Assembly: GCF_001422885.1 (NCBI RefSeq)
Contig: NZ_LMMZ01000012.1
Location: 126,388-190,387, forward strand
DNA: 64,000 nt
Direction: 5' to 3'
Source: Methylobacterium sp. Leaf104
GTDB taxonomy: Bacteria; Pseudomonadota; Alphaproteobacteria; Rhizobiales; Beijerinckiaceae
Shown here: positions 35,573-44,519 of the stretch, piece after piece
Layout: the number at the start of each line of letters is the position of its first letter
How positions within the stretch are numbered: position 1 is the stretch's first letter
Program-made: the position numbers and the translations under genes
The notes under the pieces: model-generated
What the model saw: the letters and a program-made list of their open reading frames with translations, nothing else
Databases searched by the model: none
Told to the model about the DNA's origin: nothing

Positions 35573-36790
35573 ATGCGTGATCGTCGTGCGTTTCTGAAGT
35601 CCTCGCTGACGGCGGCCGCCCTGGGCGCTACCGGGCTCCCGCTGTCCGGGATCCTGCGCGGCGCGCGCGCGGCCGATGGCCCCCTCGTCGTCGGCGCGCC
35701 GCTGCCGATCTCCGGGGCGTTCGCCGCGAACGGCAAGTACGCCTCGCTCGGCGCCGCCTTCGCCGCGCAGGAGGCCGGCAAGGTCCTCGGCCGCAGCGTC
35801 ACGGTCGCGGACATCGACACGGAGGGCAAGCCGGCCCCGGCCGCCCGCAAGGTGCAGGAGGCGATGGCGCAGGGCACCCGGCTCTTCGCCGGCGGCATCC
35901 TCTCCTCCGAGGCGCTGGTGATGGGCAAGGAGGCGGCGAAATCCGAGGGCGTCTTCATCACCACGGCGGGCGCCGACGAGATCACCGGCTCGGACTGCAA
36001 CCGCGGCACCTTCCGCTGGACGGTGCCGACCTTCGGCGCCATCGCGCAGACGGTGCGCCCGCTCGTCGCGCAGATGCCCCAGGCCAAGCGCTGGTACACG
36101 ATCACCCCGCAATACGTGTTCGGCGAGGGCCTCCTCAGCGCCGCCAAGGCGGTCTTCCAGGAGAAGGGCATCGAGCATGTCGGCAACAGCTACCACTCGC
36201 TGGCCGAGAAGGAGTTCAGCGGCTACCTGACCAACGCGATCGCGGCCAAGCCCGACGTGCTGCTGCTCCTCAACTTCGGCTCGCAATCCTCGGATGCCCT
36301 GCGCCAGGCGGTCAGCTTCGGCCTCAAGAAGCGCATGACCATCGTGCTCGCCTGGGCCTCGGGCCTGGAGCAGTTCGAGGCCCTGGGCGCCGACCTCTGC
36401 GAGGGCGTCTACTTCGGCGCGCAGTACTGGCACGGCATCGACTCGCCCCTGAACAAGGCCCTGGTGGCCAAGGTCCGCGAGACCGCCAAGATGACGCCGA
36501 ACTACTCCTTCGCCGGCTCCTACCAGATCACCAAGCTGCTCCTCGACGCGGCCACCAAGGCCGGCAGCGCCGACGGCCCCGCCGTGATCAAGGCGCTCGA
36601 AGGGATGCGCTACGCGGGTCTCACCGGCGAGGAGGAGATCCGGGCCGCCGACCACCAGGTCATCAAGGATTACTACCTGCTCAAGGGCAAGGCGAAGTCC
36701 GCCATGAAGGACAAGGACGATTTCGCCGAGGTCATCCAGTCCGGCAAGTCGTTCCTCTCGCCCGAGGCCGCCGGCTGCAAGATGACGTGA
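35573..36790 (+). CDS. ABC transporter substrate-binding protein, branched-chain amino acid type
   Basis: The 405-aa periplasmic protein has a twin-arginine-like signal (MRDRRAFLKSSLTAAALG) ending near ARA, then LVVGAPLPISGAFAANG, the Peripla_BP_6 start. AGGAG precedes ATG 35573. It is first in an operon with two permeases, two ATPases, an amidase and an M81 metallopeptidase, so the ligand is likely an amide, ureido or small peptide compound rather than leucine. Confidence 0.9.
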   Translation: MRDRRAFLKSSLTAAALGATGLPLSGILRGARAADGPLVVGAPLPISGAFAANGKYASLGAAFAAQEAGKVLGRSVTVADIDTEGKPAPAARKVQEAMAQGTRLFAGGILSSEALVMGKEAAKSEGVFITTAGADEITGSDCNRGTFRWTVPTFGAIAQTVRPLVAQMPQAKRWYTITPQYVFGEGLLSAAKAVFQEKGIEHVGNSYHSLAEKEFSGYLTNAIAAKPDVLLLLNFGSQSSDALRQAVSFGLKKRMTIVLAWASGLEQFEALGADLCEGVYFGAQYWHGIDSPLNKALVAKVRETAKMTPNYSFAGSYQITKLLLDAATKAGSADGPAVIKALEGMRYAGLTGEEEIRAADHQVIKDYYLLKGKAKSAMKDKDDFAEVIQSGKSFLSPEAAGCKMT

Positions 36791-36804
36791 GGGCTGCCGC
36801 TGAA

Positions 36805-36830
36805 CCCTCCCCCCTCCGCGGGGGAGAGGG
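36805..36830. repeat. REP-like palindromic element
   Basis: CCCTCCCCC and GGGGGAGAGGG flank a TCCGC core between the binding-protein and permease genes, 14 bp after the stop. It can form a stable hairpin with one bulge. Elements of this kind are often scattered intergenic repeats and may limit downstream expression relative to the abundant binding protein. Confidence 0.55.
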
Positions 36831-36897
36831 AGCCACGTCTTGCGACCCGGACGAAACCTCGCGACGCGAACGACATCCTGGCTGAACGGGAGACCCC

Positions 36898-37752
36898 GTG
36901 ACCTACCTGTTCCAGATCCTGAACGGCCTCGGGCTCGGGATGCTCTACTTCCTCCTGGCGGTGGGCCTGAGCATCATCTTCGGGTTGCTGCAATTCGTGA
37001 ACTTCGCGCACGGGGCGTTCTACCTCCTCGGCGCCTACCTCGCCTACGAGGGCGTGGAGCGCGGCCTGAGCTTCTGGGTGGCGATGCCGCTCGCCGCCCT
37101 GGTCGTCGCTGGGGTGGCGGGCCTGACCGAGCGGCTGCTCCTGCGCCGGGTCTACAAGCTGCCGCACACCTTCCACATCCTCGTCACCGTCGGCCTCGCC
37201 CTGGTGGTGCAGGAACTCGTCATCATCGTCTGGGGTCCCCTCGGCGGGAACGTCGCGCCGCCGGACGCACTCAGCGGCGTGATGATCCTCGGCGACTTCG
37301 TCTATCCGGAGTACCGGCTCTTCGTGATCGGCTTCACGGCGATCCTGGCGGCAGGCCTGTGGTGGCTCCTCGACCGGACGCGGCTCGGCGCCATCGTCCG
37401 CGCGGGCTCCGAATCCCCGTCCAACATGGCCCTGCTCGGCTACGACACCCTGCGCATCAACACCGCCGTCTTCGCCCTCGGGGCCGGGCTGGCGGGCCTG
37501 GCCGGGGCGCTGGCCGCCCCCATCCGCGGCGTCGAGCCCTTCATGGGCGTCGAGGCCCTGGGCATCGCCTTCGTGGTCGTGGTGATCGGCGGGATGGGCA
37601 GCTATGCCGGGGCGCTCGCCGCCGGCCTCCTCGTCGGCATCGCGCAGAGCCTGATGGCCACCCTGTGGCCCGAAGGCGCGCGCCTCGTCATCTATCTCGG
37701 CATGGCCGGCATCATCATGGCGATGCCGCGCGGCCTGTTCGGCCGGGCCTGA
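36898..37752 (+). CDS. ABC transporter permease, LivH type
   Basis: The 284-aa inner-membrane protein has the LivH features: GLGLGMLYFLLAVGLSIIFG, QFVNFAHGAFYLLGAY and the cytoplasmic EAA-like region around AIVRAGSESPSNMALLGYD. The start is GTG 36898 after a CGGGAGA site. Eight or so membrane helices. It pairs with the LivM-type gene 13 bp downstream. Confidence 0.92.
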   Translation: MTYLFQILNGLGLGMLYFLLAVGLSIIFGLLQFVNFAHGAFYLLGAYLAYEGVERGLSFWVAMPLAALVVAGVAGLTERLLLRRVYKLPHTFHILVTVGLALVVQELVIIVWGPLGGNVAPPDALSGVMILGDFVYPEYRLFVIGFTAILAAGLWWLLDRTRLGAIVRAGSESPSNMALLGYDTLRINTAVFALGAGLAGLAGALAAPIRGVEPFMGVEALGIAFVVVVIGGMGSYAGALAAGLLVGIAQSLMATLWPEGARLVIYLGMAGIIMAMPRGLFGRA

Positions 37753-37765
37753 GGAGGAACTGGCG

Positions 37766-38821
37766 ATGATTCCCCTTCTCGACCGGCCCCTGGTGCAGTT
37801 CGGCCTCGCGGTCGCGACCGTGCTGATCCTGCCGCTCGCCATGCGCTCCGGCACGCTGGCCAGCGAGATCCTGATCTACGGGCTGGCGGTCGCCGCCTGC
37901 AACCTGCTGCTGGGCTACACCGGCCTCCTCTCCTTCGGCCAGGGCATCTTCTTCGGCCTGGGCAGCTACGTCGCCGGTCTCGGCCTCGTCCGGGCCGGCC
38001 TGCCGGCCCCCGTCATGCTGCTGCTGTCGCTGGCGCTCGGCGCCCTGGTGGCGGCCGCGGTGGGCTGGGTCTCGATCCGGCGCCAGGGCGTCTACTTCGT
38101 GATGCTGACGCTCGCCTTCTCGCAGATGTTCTACTTCCTGGCCTACACCTTCAGCGGCCTCACCGGCGGCGACAACGGCCTCCTCGACATCCCGCGCCCG
38201 CGCCTCGCCGGCACGGTCCTGTCCGATCCCTGGACCTACTACGCCTTCGTGGCCGTGCTCTTCCTCGCGCTCTTCGCCGCCCTGCAGCGGGTCGCGCTCT
38301 CGACCTTCGGGCGCACCCTGCTCGCCATCCGCGACAACGAGGGCCGGGCCGGGGCGATCGGCTATCCGGTGCGCGCCTTCAAGGTCGCGGCCTTCGCGAT
38401 CTCCGGCGCGGTCACCGCCTTCGCGGGCGCGCTCCACGCCATGCTGATCGGCGTCGCGCCGCTCTCGAACATCGACTACCACACCAGCGAGACCCTGCTG
38501 ATCATGACGATCATCGGCGGCAGCGCGAACCTGTTCGCCTCGCTCCTCGGGGCCGGCGCCTACCTGCTCGCCGCCGACGCCCTCTCGGCGATCTGGCCGC
38601 GCTGGCTCCTGCTGCTCGGGCTCCTCCTCATCGTCATCACGCTGTTCCTGCAGCGCGGCCTCTGGGGCCTGATCGAGTGCGCCGTCGCCCTCGTGACGCG
38701 GGCGCCGCCGCCCGACGACCCCGCGCCCGACCGCCCGGTGGTGGCGAACCCCGAGGTCGCCCCCGTGGCGGAGGGGGTTCCCGCGGTCGAGGCCGGCCGC
38801 GCTCCGGAGGTCGCCCGATGA
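37766..38821 (+). CDS. ABC transporter permease, LivM type
   Basis: The 351-aa permease shows LLGYTGLLSFGQGIFFGLG and the conserved AIRDNEGRAGAIGYPV loop. The C-terminal 40 residues are a Pro/Val-rich cytoplasmic tail without clear homology. Its stop overlaps the next ATPase gene by 4 bp. Confidence 0.92.
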   Translation: MIPLLDRPLVQFGLAVATVLILPLAMRSGTLASEILIYGLAVAACNLLLGYTGLLSFGQGIFFGLGSYVAGLGLVRAGLPAPVMLLLSLALGALVAAAVGWVSIRRQGVYFVMLTLAFSQMFYFLAYTFSGLTGGDNGLLDIPRPRLAGTVLSDPWTYYAFVAVLFLALFAALQRVALSTFGRTLLAIRDNEGRAGAIGYPVRAFKVAAFAISGAVTAFAGALHAMLIGVAPLSNIDYHTSETLLIMTIIGGSANLFASLLGAGAYLLAADALSAIWPRWLLLLGLLLIVITLFLQRGLWGLIECAVALVTRAPPPDDPAPDRPVVANPEVAPVAEGVPAVEAGRAPEVAR

Positions 38822-39606
38822 GCGCGCCGATCCTCGCCACCGACGCCTTGAGCGTCCGCTACGGCAGCTTCGTCGCCCTGCAGGACGTGACCCTGAGCAT
38901 CGCCGAGAACAGCGTCCACTCGATCATCGGCCCGAACGGCGCCGGCAAGACCACCCTGTTCCATGCGCTGACAGGCCGGATCGCGCCCTCGGCCGGGCGC
39001 ATCACCCTCGCCGGCCGGGACATCACCCGCACCGCCGACCATGAGCGCGTGCGCCTCGGCCTCGCCCGCTCCTTCCAGGTCACCAGCCTCTTCCCGACGC
39101 TGAGCGTTCGCGAGAACCTGCGGCTGGCCGCGCAGGGCAAGACGCCCTGGCAGGCGCTGGCCCCCTGGCGCCGGGCCGAGGCGAACCGGCCGGCGCTGGC
39201 GGTTGCCGAGGCGATGCTGGAGCGCCTCGACCTCGCCCGGGTGGCCCTGCGCGCCGCCGGCGCGCTCTCGCACGGCCAGCAGCGGCGCCTCGAAGTCGGC
39301 ATGGCCATGGCGGCGGCCCCGAAGGTCATCCTCCTCGACGAGCCGACCTCCGGCATGGGCATCGACGACATCGGCGCGATGACGGCGCTGATCCGCGATC
39401 TCGGCCGCGACCACACCGTCCTGTTCATCGAGCACAACATGGGCATCGTCATGAACATCTCGGACACCGTGACGGTGATGCGCGCCGGCCGGGTCCTGGT
39501 GGAGGGGCCGCCGGCCCGGGTCCGCGACGACCCGGAGGTGAGGCGGGCCTATCTCGGCAACATGATCACGGGCGACCTGACCCCTGCCCGGGCGCACGTC
39601 TCGTGA
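38818..39606 (+). CDS. ABC transporter ATP-binding protein, LivG type
   Basis: The 262-aa ATPase has Walker A GPNGAGKTT, a signature of the form LSHGQQRRLEV, and Walker B VILLDEPTSGM, followed by the switch His in FIEHNM. ATG 38818 is inside the LivM stop codon. The stop overlaps the LivF-type start (GTGA), giving one coupled unit. Confidence 0.94.
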   Translation: MSAPILATDALSVRYGSFVALQDVTLSIAENSVHSIIGPNGAGKTTLFHALTGRIAPSAGRITLAGRDITRTADHERVRLGLARSFQVTSLFPTLSVRENLRLAAQGKTPWQALAPWRRAEANRPALAVAEAMLERLDLARVALRAAGALSHGQQRRLEVGMAMAAAPKVILLDEPTSGMGIDDIGAMTALIRDLGRDHTVLFIEHNMGIVMNISDTVTVMRAGRVLVEGPPARVRDDPEVRRAYLGNMITGDLTPARAHVS

Positions 39607-40316
39607 GCGGCCCCGTCGCCCTCAGCCTGGACGGGGTCCAGGGCTTCTACGGCAAGAGCCACATCCTCCAGGGCGTCGACCTGGAGGTGCGCGACGGCGA
39701 GATCGTCTGCCTGCTCGGGCGCAACGGCGCCGGCAAGACCTCGACGCTCAAGGCGATCAGCGGACTCCTGCCCCCGCGCGGCGGCCGGGTGCGCTTCCGC
39801 GGCGCCGACGTGGCGGGCTGGCCCGCCCACCGCATCGCCCGGGCGGGCCTCACCCTCGTGCCGGAGGATCGCGGCATCTTCAGCCTCCTCAGCGTCGCGG
39901 AGAACTTGGCCATCGCCGTGCGCAAGGGCTCGCCCTGGGGCCTGCGGGACATCTTCACGATGTTCCCGCGCCTGGAGGAGCGCCGCCGCAACGGGGGCGC
40001 GCAGCTCTCGGGCGGCGAGCAGCAGATGCTGTCGATCGCCCGCGCCCTGCTCTCCGGACCGAAGCTCCTCATGCTCGACGAGCCGGTGGAGGGCCTCGCC
40101 CCCGTCATCGTCGAGGAGATCGTCACTCAGATCCGGGCCATCCGCGACGCCGGGGTCCCGATCCTGCTGGTGGAGCAGAACCTCGCGGTCTGCACGAGCC
40201 TTGCAGACCGCCACTACATCCTCGAACTCGGCCGCGTCGCCTACGCGGCCGGCAATGCCGACTTCGTCGCCGACGAGGCGGCGCGCGACCGCTTCCTCGG
40301 CGTGAAGGCGGCGTGA
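39603..40316 (+). CDS. ABC transporter ATP-binding protein, LivF type
   Basis: The 237-aa ATPase has Walker A GRNGAGKTS, signature LSGGEQQML and Walker B LLMLDEPVEGLAP. The start is GTG 39603 overlapping the previous stop. With the LivG-type subunit it powers import through the two permeases. Confidence 0.94.
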   Translation: MSGPVALSLDGVQGFYGKSHILQGVDLEVRDGEIVCLLGRNGAGKTSTLKAISGLLPPRGGRVRFRGADVAGWPAHRIARAGLTLVPEDRGIFSLLSVAENLAIAVRKGSPWGLRDIFTMFPRLEERRRNGGAQLSGGEQQMLSIARALLSGPKLLMLDEPVEGLAPVIVEEIVTQIRAIRDAGVPILLVEQNLAVCTSLADRHYILELGRVAYAAGNADFVADEAARDRFLGVKAA

Positions 40317-40339
40317 GCAGAACGGAATCCAGGACACAG

Positions 40340-41587
40340 ATGTCGAACCTCACCATCAACGCCAAGCGCCTCTGGGACAGCCTGACCGAGACCGCCGCCA
40401 TCGGCGCCACCCCCGACGGCGGCATCGCCCGCCTGACGCTCAGCGACGAGGACCGCCGGGTGCGCGACTGGCTGCGGAGCCAGGTCGAGGCTCTGGGCTG
40501 CACCCTCACGGTGGATGCGGTCGGCAACATGTTCGCCCTGCGCCCCGGCCGGAACCCGGAGCTGAAGCCGATCGCCCTGGGCAGCCACCTCGACACCCAG
40601 CCCACCGGCGGCAAGTTCGACGGCGTGCTCGGCGTGCTGGCCGGGCTCGAGGTGCTGCGCACCCTCGACGGGGCCGGCTACGTCACCGAGGCGCCGCTCC
40701 TGCTGGTGAACTGGACCAACGAGGAGGGCGCGCGCTTCGCCCCCGCCATGCTGGGCTCCGGCGTCTATGCGGGCATCTATGATGGCGACTGGGCCGAGGC
40801 GCGCCAGGACAGCGCCGGCACGCGCTTCGGCGCGGCCCTCGACGCGATCGGCTATCGCGGCGAGGCCCGGCCCGGGTCGGTGCCGTTCGGGGCGATGTTC
40901 GAGCTGCACATCGAGCAGGGCCCGATCCTGGAGGCGGAAGGCGCCACCATCGGCGTGGTGCAGGGCGTGCAGGGCATGCGCTGGTACGAGGTCACCCTGG
41001 AGGGTCAGTCCGCCCATACGGGCTCGACCCCGATGCCGATGCGGCGCAACGCGCTCCTCGGCGCCGCCCGCCTGGTCGAGGCGGTGGATGCCGCCGCCCA
41101 GGCGCATGCCCCCGATGCGGTCGGCACCGTCGGCCACCTCACGGTGACGCCGAACTCCAACAACGTCATCCCGGGCCGCGTCTTCCTCACCGTGGACCTG
41201 CGCCACCCGCAGGACGCGGTGCTCGACGCCATGGAGGCGGCTCTGCGCGACGCCCTCGACCGCGTCACGGCCGGCCTCTCGCTCACGGGCACGCTCCAGG
41301 TCATCGCCCGGACCGCGCCCGTCGCCTTCGATTCCGGCTGCATCGCCTCCGTCCGGCGCGCGGCCGAGAAGGGCGGCCACGCCACCCGCGACATGGTCTC
41401 GGGGGCCGGGCACGACGCCGCCCACGTGGCCGCCCTGGTGCCCACCACCATGGTGTTCGTGCCGAGCGCCGGGGGCCTCAGCCACAACCCGGCCGAATCG
41501 ACCGCCCCGTCCGAATGCGCCGCCGGCGCGCAGGTCCTGCTCGACGCGGTGCTCGACTACGATTCCCGCCACGCCCCCGCGGCCTGA
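40340..41587 (+). CDS. hydantoinase/carbamoylase family amidase
   Basis: The 415-aa M20-type enzyme has the metal and substrate motifs of N-carbamoyl-L-amino acid hydrolases and beta-ureidopropionases: GSHLDTQPTGGKFDGVLG, NWTNEEGARF, ELHIEQGPILE, SAHTGSTPM, and SGAGHDAAHVA. It hydrolyses an N-carbamoyl or related amide. ATG 40340 is 5 bp after AGGACA; GTG 40313 overlaps the LivF stop and would add nine residues. Operon context links uptake and hydrolysis of the same compound. Confidence 0.88.
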   Translation: MSNLTINAKRLWDSLTETAAIGATPDGGIARLTLSDEDRRVRDWLRSQVEALGCTLTVDAVGNMFALRPGRNPELKPIALGSHLDTQPTGGKFDGVLGVLAGLEVLRTLDGAGYVTEAPLLLVNWTNEEGARFAPAMLGSGVYAGIYDGDWAEARQDSAGTRFGAALDAIGYRGEARPGSVPFGAMFELHIEQGPILEAEGATIGVVQGVQGMRWYEVTLEGQSAHTGSTPMPMRRNALLGAARLVEAVDAAAQAHAPDAVGTVGHLTVTPNSNNVIPGRVFLTVDLRHPQDAVLDAMEAALRDALDRVTAGLSLTGTLQVIARTAPVAFDSGCIASVRRAAEKGGHATRDMVSGAGHDAAHVAALVPTTMVFVPSAGGLSHNPAESTAPSECAAGAQVLLDAVLDYDSRHAPAA

Positions 41588-41615
41588 TCCCGATCCCAGC
41601 AAGGCTTCGAAGCGC

Positions 41616-43103
41616 ATGCGTATCGTCACCGCCCGGGTGAACCACGAGACCAACACCTTCTCGCCCCTGGCGACCCCACTGGCCGCCTTCGACCCGCTCT
41701 GGGGCGAGGCGGCCCTGGCGGCCGGGCGCGACAGCACCACGGCGCTCGGCGCCTTCATCCGCTTCGGGGAGGCGCGCGGCGCCACCGTCGCGGTGCCGGT
41801 CTCGGCCCATGCCAACCCGAGCGGCCCGGTGGCGGACGCGGCCTTCGAGGCGCTCGCCGCGGCGATCCTCGACGCGATCCGCCCCGGCTGCGACGCCATC
41901 CTCCTCGACCTGCACGGGGCGATGGTGACGCAGAGCCACGACGACGGCGAGGGCGAGCTCCTGGCCCGCATCCGCGCCCTGGCGCCCGGCGTGCCGCTCG
42001 GCGTCGCCCTCGACCTCCACGGCAACGTCACCGACCGGATGGTGGCGAACTGCGACGCGATCGCCGGCTTCAAGACCTACCCGCACGTCGACATGGCCGA
42101 GACGGGGGAGCGGGTGGCCGGCATCGTCGGGCGCATGCTCGACGAGGGCCTGGCGCCGCGCCGGGCCCGGGTCCATCCGCCCATGCTCGCCCACACCCTG
42201 CGCATGGACACCCGCGTGCCCGGCCCGATGCGGGACGCCGTGAGGGCGGCCAAGGCCGTGGAGGCCCGGCCCGGCGTGCTCGCCGCGACGATCTTCGGCG
42301 GATTCTCCCTGGCCGACCTCGCCGAGGCCGGCGTCTCCGTCACGGTGACGGCGGAGACGCAGGGCGCCGCCGACGCGGCGGCCCGCGACCTCGCGGCCGG
42401 GCTCTGGGAGGCGCGCGACGACTTCGTCTACGCGGAGGCGCCGCTGGCCGCGTCCATCGCGGCGGCGCAGGCGGCGCTGGCCGGTCCGGGGGTCGGTCCC
42501 GTGCTCCTCCTCGACCACGGCGACAACTGCATGTCGGGCGGCACCTGCGACGTGATGGACGTCCTCGCCGCCGCCCTGGCGGCCGGGATGGACGGCATCC
42601 TCGCCGGCCCGATCTGCGATCCGGAGGCCGTCGCGGCCCTGCACGCGGCGGGCGTCGGCGCCCGGGTCGAACGCGGCCTCGGCAACCGCGTGGCCCTGCC
42701 GGGCTTCGAGCGCCAGGCCCCCCTCCCCGTCACCGGGACGGTGACGGCCCTGGGCGACGGCGAATACGTCATCACCGGCCCGACCTATACGGGCCAGCGC
42801 TGCCGCATGGGCCGGGCGGCGGTGCTCGACACGGGTGCGGCCCGCATCCTCGTCACGGAGGAGCCGCACGAGCCCTGGGACCTCGGCGTGTTCACGGGCT
42901 CGGGCCTCGACCCGGCCGCGGCCCGGGTGCTGATCCTGAAGTCGCGGATGTATTGCCGCCCGGTCTTCGAGCCCATCGCCCGGGCGGTGGTGGAATGCGC
43001 GAGCCGGGGCGTCACCAGCTCCGATTACGGGCTGTTCCCGTTCGCCAGGCTCGCCCGCCCGATCTTCCCGCTCGATGCCGGCGTGGCCTGGACGCCGCGA
43101 TGA
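41616..43103 (+). CDS. M81 family metallopeptidase (MlrC-like)
   Basis: The 495-aa protein has the family N-terminus MRIVTARVNHETNTFSP, the metal-binding LLDLHGAMVT, and DLHGNVTDRM, and the C-terminal MlrC domain (LLDHGDNCMSGG; GPTYTGQRCRMG). The family name comes from MlrC of microcystin degradation, which cleaves small linear peptides; most members have unknown substrates. It lies 28 bp after the amidase gene, so both enzymes probably act in one route. Confidence 0.87.
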   Translation: MRIVTARVNHETNTFSPLATPLAAFDPLWGEAALAAGRDSTTALGAFIRFGEARGATVAVPVSAHANPSGPVADAAFEALAAAILDAIRPGCDAILLDLHGAMVTQSHDDGEGELLARIRALAPGVPLGVALDLHGNVTDRMVANCDAIAGFKTYPHVDMAETGERVAGIVGRMLDEGLAPRRARVHPPMLAHTLRMDTRVPGPMRDAVRAAKAVEARPGVLAATIFGGFSLADLAEAGVSVTVTAETQGAADAAARDLAAGLWEARDDFVYAEAPLAASIAAAQAALAGPGVGPVLLLDHGDNCMSGGTCDVMDVLAAALAAGMDGILAGPICDPEAVAALHAAGVGARVERGLGNRVALPGFERQAPLPVTGTVTALGDGEYVITGPTYTGQRCRMGRAAVLDTGAARILVTEEPHEPWDLGVFTGSGLDPAAARVLILKSRMYCRPVFEPIARAVVECASRGVTSSDYGLFPFARLARPIFPLDAGVAWTPR

Positions 43104-43116
43104 GCCGGTCGGCGCG

Positions 43117-43908
43117 ATGAGCACGCGGGAAGCGGACGGCCCGCCCGCGCCGATGCGGCGGATCAAGCTGTCGGACCAGATCGCGGAGGACCTCTGCAAC
43201 CGGATCGCCCGCGAGCGGCTGGCCCCCGGCGACCGCCTGCCGAACGAGCGCGCCCTGATGCAGCATTACGGCTGCGCCAAGGGCACGATCCGCGAGGCCC
43301 TGAAGGCCCTGGAGGTCCAGGGGCTGGTGACGATGCAGTCCGGTCCCAATGGCGGCCCGGAGATCCGCCCGATCTCGGTGGACGCCGCCGCACAGCAGCT
43401 GCGCCGGTTCCTGCACTTCCAGGAGCTCGACTTCGCCCAGGTCTATGCCCTGCGCCGCAGCCTGGAGGTGACGCTCGGCGTCAGCGTGGTCGGTCGCCTC
43501 GGCGAGGCGGAGTTCCGCCGTCTGGAGGAGAACATGGCCGCCTGCGAGGCCGCCAATGCCGGCGATGGCCGGGGCCTCGGCCGCGTGGTCGAGGTCGATT
43601 TCCACGACATCCTGTGCGACGCCAGCGACAACCCGCTGCTGGCCTTCATGTGCCGGTTCCTGAACAGCCTTCTGCGCGACCTCGTGGAGTTCCGCAGCGA
43701 CAGCCTCACCGAGCACGAGGCCTTCGGCGCCCACAACCTCGCCAGCCACCGCGCCCTCGTGGCCGCCTACCGCGCCGAGGACGCCGAGGCCGTCCGCCGC
43801 GAGATGCACGACCACATGTGCTGCGCCGAGCACTTCATGCAGCGCCTCGACGCCAAGTTCCGCAAGGACCTGCTGAGCCGGCAGGGAACGAACGGCGCGG
43901 GGTCGTGA
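43117..43908 (+). CDS. FadR/GntR-family transcriptional regulator
   Basis: The 263-aa regulator has the winged helix (NERALMQHYGCAKGTIREAL) followed by a C-terminal FCD domain with potential metal-binding residues (VEVDFHDILC; NLASHRALVAAY). ATG 43117 lies 13 bp after the M81 stop. It closes the transporter/amidase operon and is its likely local repressor, released by a pathway compound. Confidence 0.9.
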   Translation: MSTREADGPPAPMRRIKLSDQIAEDLCNRIARERLAPGDRLPNERALMQHYGCAKGTIREALKALEVQGLVTMQSGPNGGPEIRPISVDAAAQQLRRFLHFQELDFAQVYALRRSLEVTLGVSVVGRLGEAEFRRLEENMAACEAANAGDGRGLGRVVEVDFHDILCDASDNPLLAFMCRFLNSLLRDLVEFRSDSLTEHEAFGAHNLASHRALVAAYRAEDAEAVRREMHDHMCCAEHFMQRLDAKFRKDLLSRQGTNGAGS

Positions 43909-43929
43909 GCGGACGCGGATACGTCCGCT
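43908..43929 (+). terminator. hairpin at the end of the amidase operon
   Basis: AGCGGACG (43908-43915) and CGTCCGCT (43922-43929) form a perfect 8-bp stem with a 6-nt loop immediately at the regulator stop codon. There is no clear T-run, so its efficiency as a terminator is uncertain. Confidence 0.45.
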
Positions 43930-44296
43930 GACGCGGAGACCTGCGGATCGGCGAGTCCGCCTGTGCCACCGAATCCGGACGACCAAGTCCGCCGGCGGCA
44001 GCGGCATCAACAGGCCTCGTCTTGAGGGTTGCTCGGCGCGCCAGCGACGACGCACATCATTCCCGGTGCGACAAAATGCCTTTTGCGCCGATGCGCTTGT
44101 ATTGCGGCGCGGACTGATCGCCGCGATTTGCAAAACGACTTGGCACGCGCGTCTTGCTGCAGGCATCAATGGCTAAGCTAAGACTGACCGGTCGTTCTCG
44201 CGCGTGCGAATATCTCACGCCGGAAATGCACGCCCCATAATCCCGGCCTCCACTCACACTCCCATGATTTTCCTTGCTTCGAGAACAGAATTCCTA

Positions 44297-44317
44297 GCGT
44301 ATTGTCTGTGAATACGC
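44297..44317. promoter_or_regulatory. inverted repeat, candidate operator
   Basis: GCGTATT and AATACGC form perfect 7-bp arms around a 7-nt spacer (GTCTGTG), about 200 bp upstream of the beta-helix start. The arrangement is typical of a dimeric regulator site. Confidence 0.5.
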
Positions 44318-44343
44318 ATATTTTCTCCTCTTTAACGCAGTAT

Positions 44344-44361
44344 AATATTTGAAATAATATT
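44344..44361. promoter_or_regulatory. AT-only repeated palindrome
   Basis: AATATT occurs at 44344-44349 and 44356-44361, separated by 6 bp. Being itself palindromic the hexamer gives both direct and inverted symmetry; it may bind a nucleoid or AT-preferring regulator such as MucR/Ros, which is speculative. Confidence 0.3.
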
Positions 44362-44423
44362 CTTGATTGCACAGATTTTACCCATATGCTGCCAATTCTG
44401 TTTGAGAACATGCGTTTCACAGC

Positions 44424-44449
44424 AAACATCTCGTCTCGACAAGATGTTT
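44424..44449. promoter_or_regulatory. stem-loop in the beta-helix leader
   Basis: AAACATCT (44424-44431) and AGATGTTT (44442-44449) are perfect 8-bp arms with a 10-nt loop, about 70 bp upstream of the start codon. It could act as an operator or as an mRNA leader hairpin. Confidence 0.5.
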
Positions 44450-44461
44450 TGCAAATTTGCA
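44450..44461. promoter_or_regulatory. 12-bp palindrome abutting the leader stem-loop
   Basis: TGCAAATTTGCA is a perfect palindrome directly adjacent to the stem-loop at 44424-44449. Together they make a compact symmetric block before the gene. Confidence 0.45.
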
Positions 44462-44519
44462 GTTTTGTGCAGAAAGCGAAAACGATCGCACGGAAGCACG
44501 CCAGCGAACGGACGTTATT

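Larger units (their letters stand above)
43909..44519. promoter_or_regulatory. long AT-rich leader upstream of the secreted beta-helix gene
   Basis: This 611-bp gene-free region changes from GC-rich to strongly AT-rich after about 44250, unlike anything else in the window. Four separate inverted repeats lie between 44297 and 44461. The minus-strand frame crossing it is only a shadow of the beta-helix gene plus read-through. Confidence 0.65.

Noticed and set aside
36805-36830. Interpretation as a rho-independent terminator
   Set aside because: No T-tract follows, and the permease gene downstream belongs to the same operon; a REP-like element fits better.
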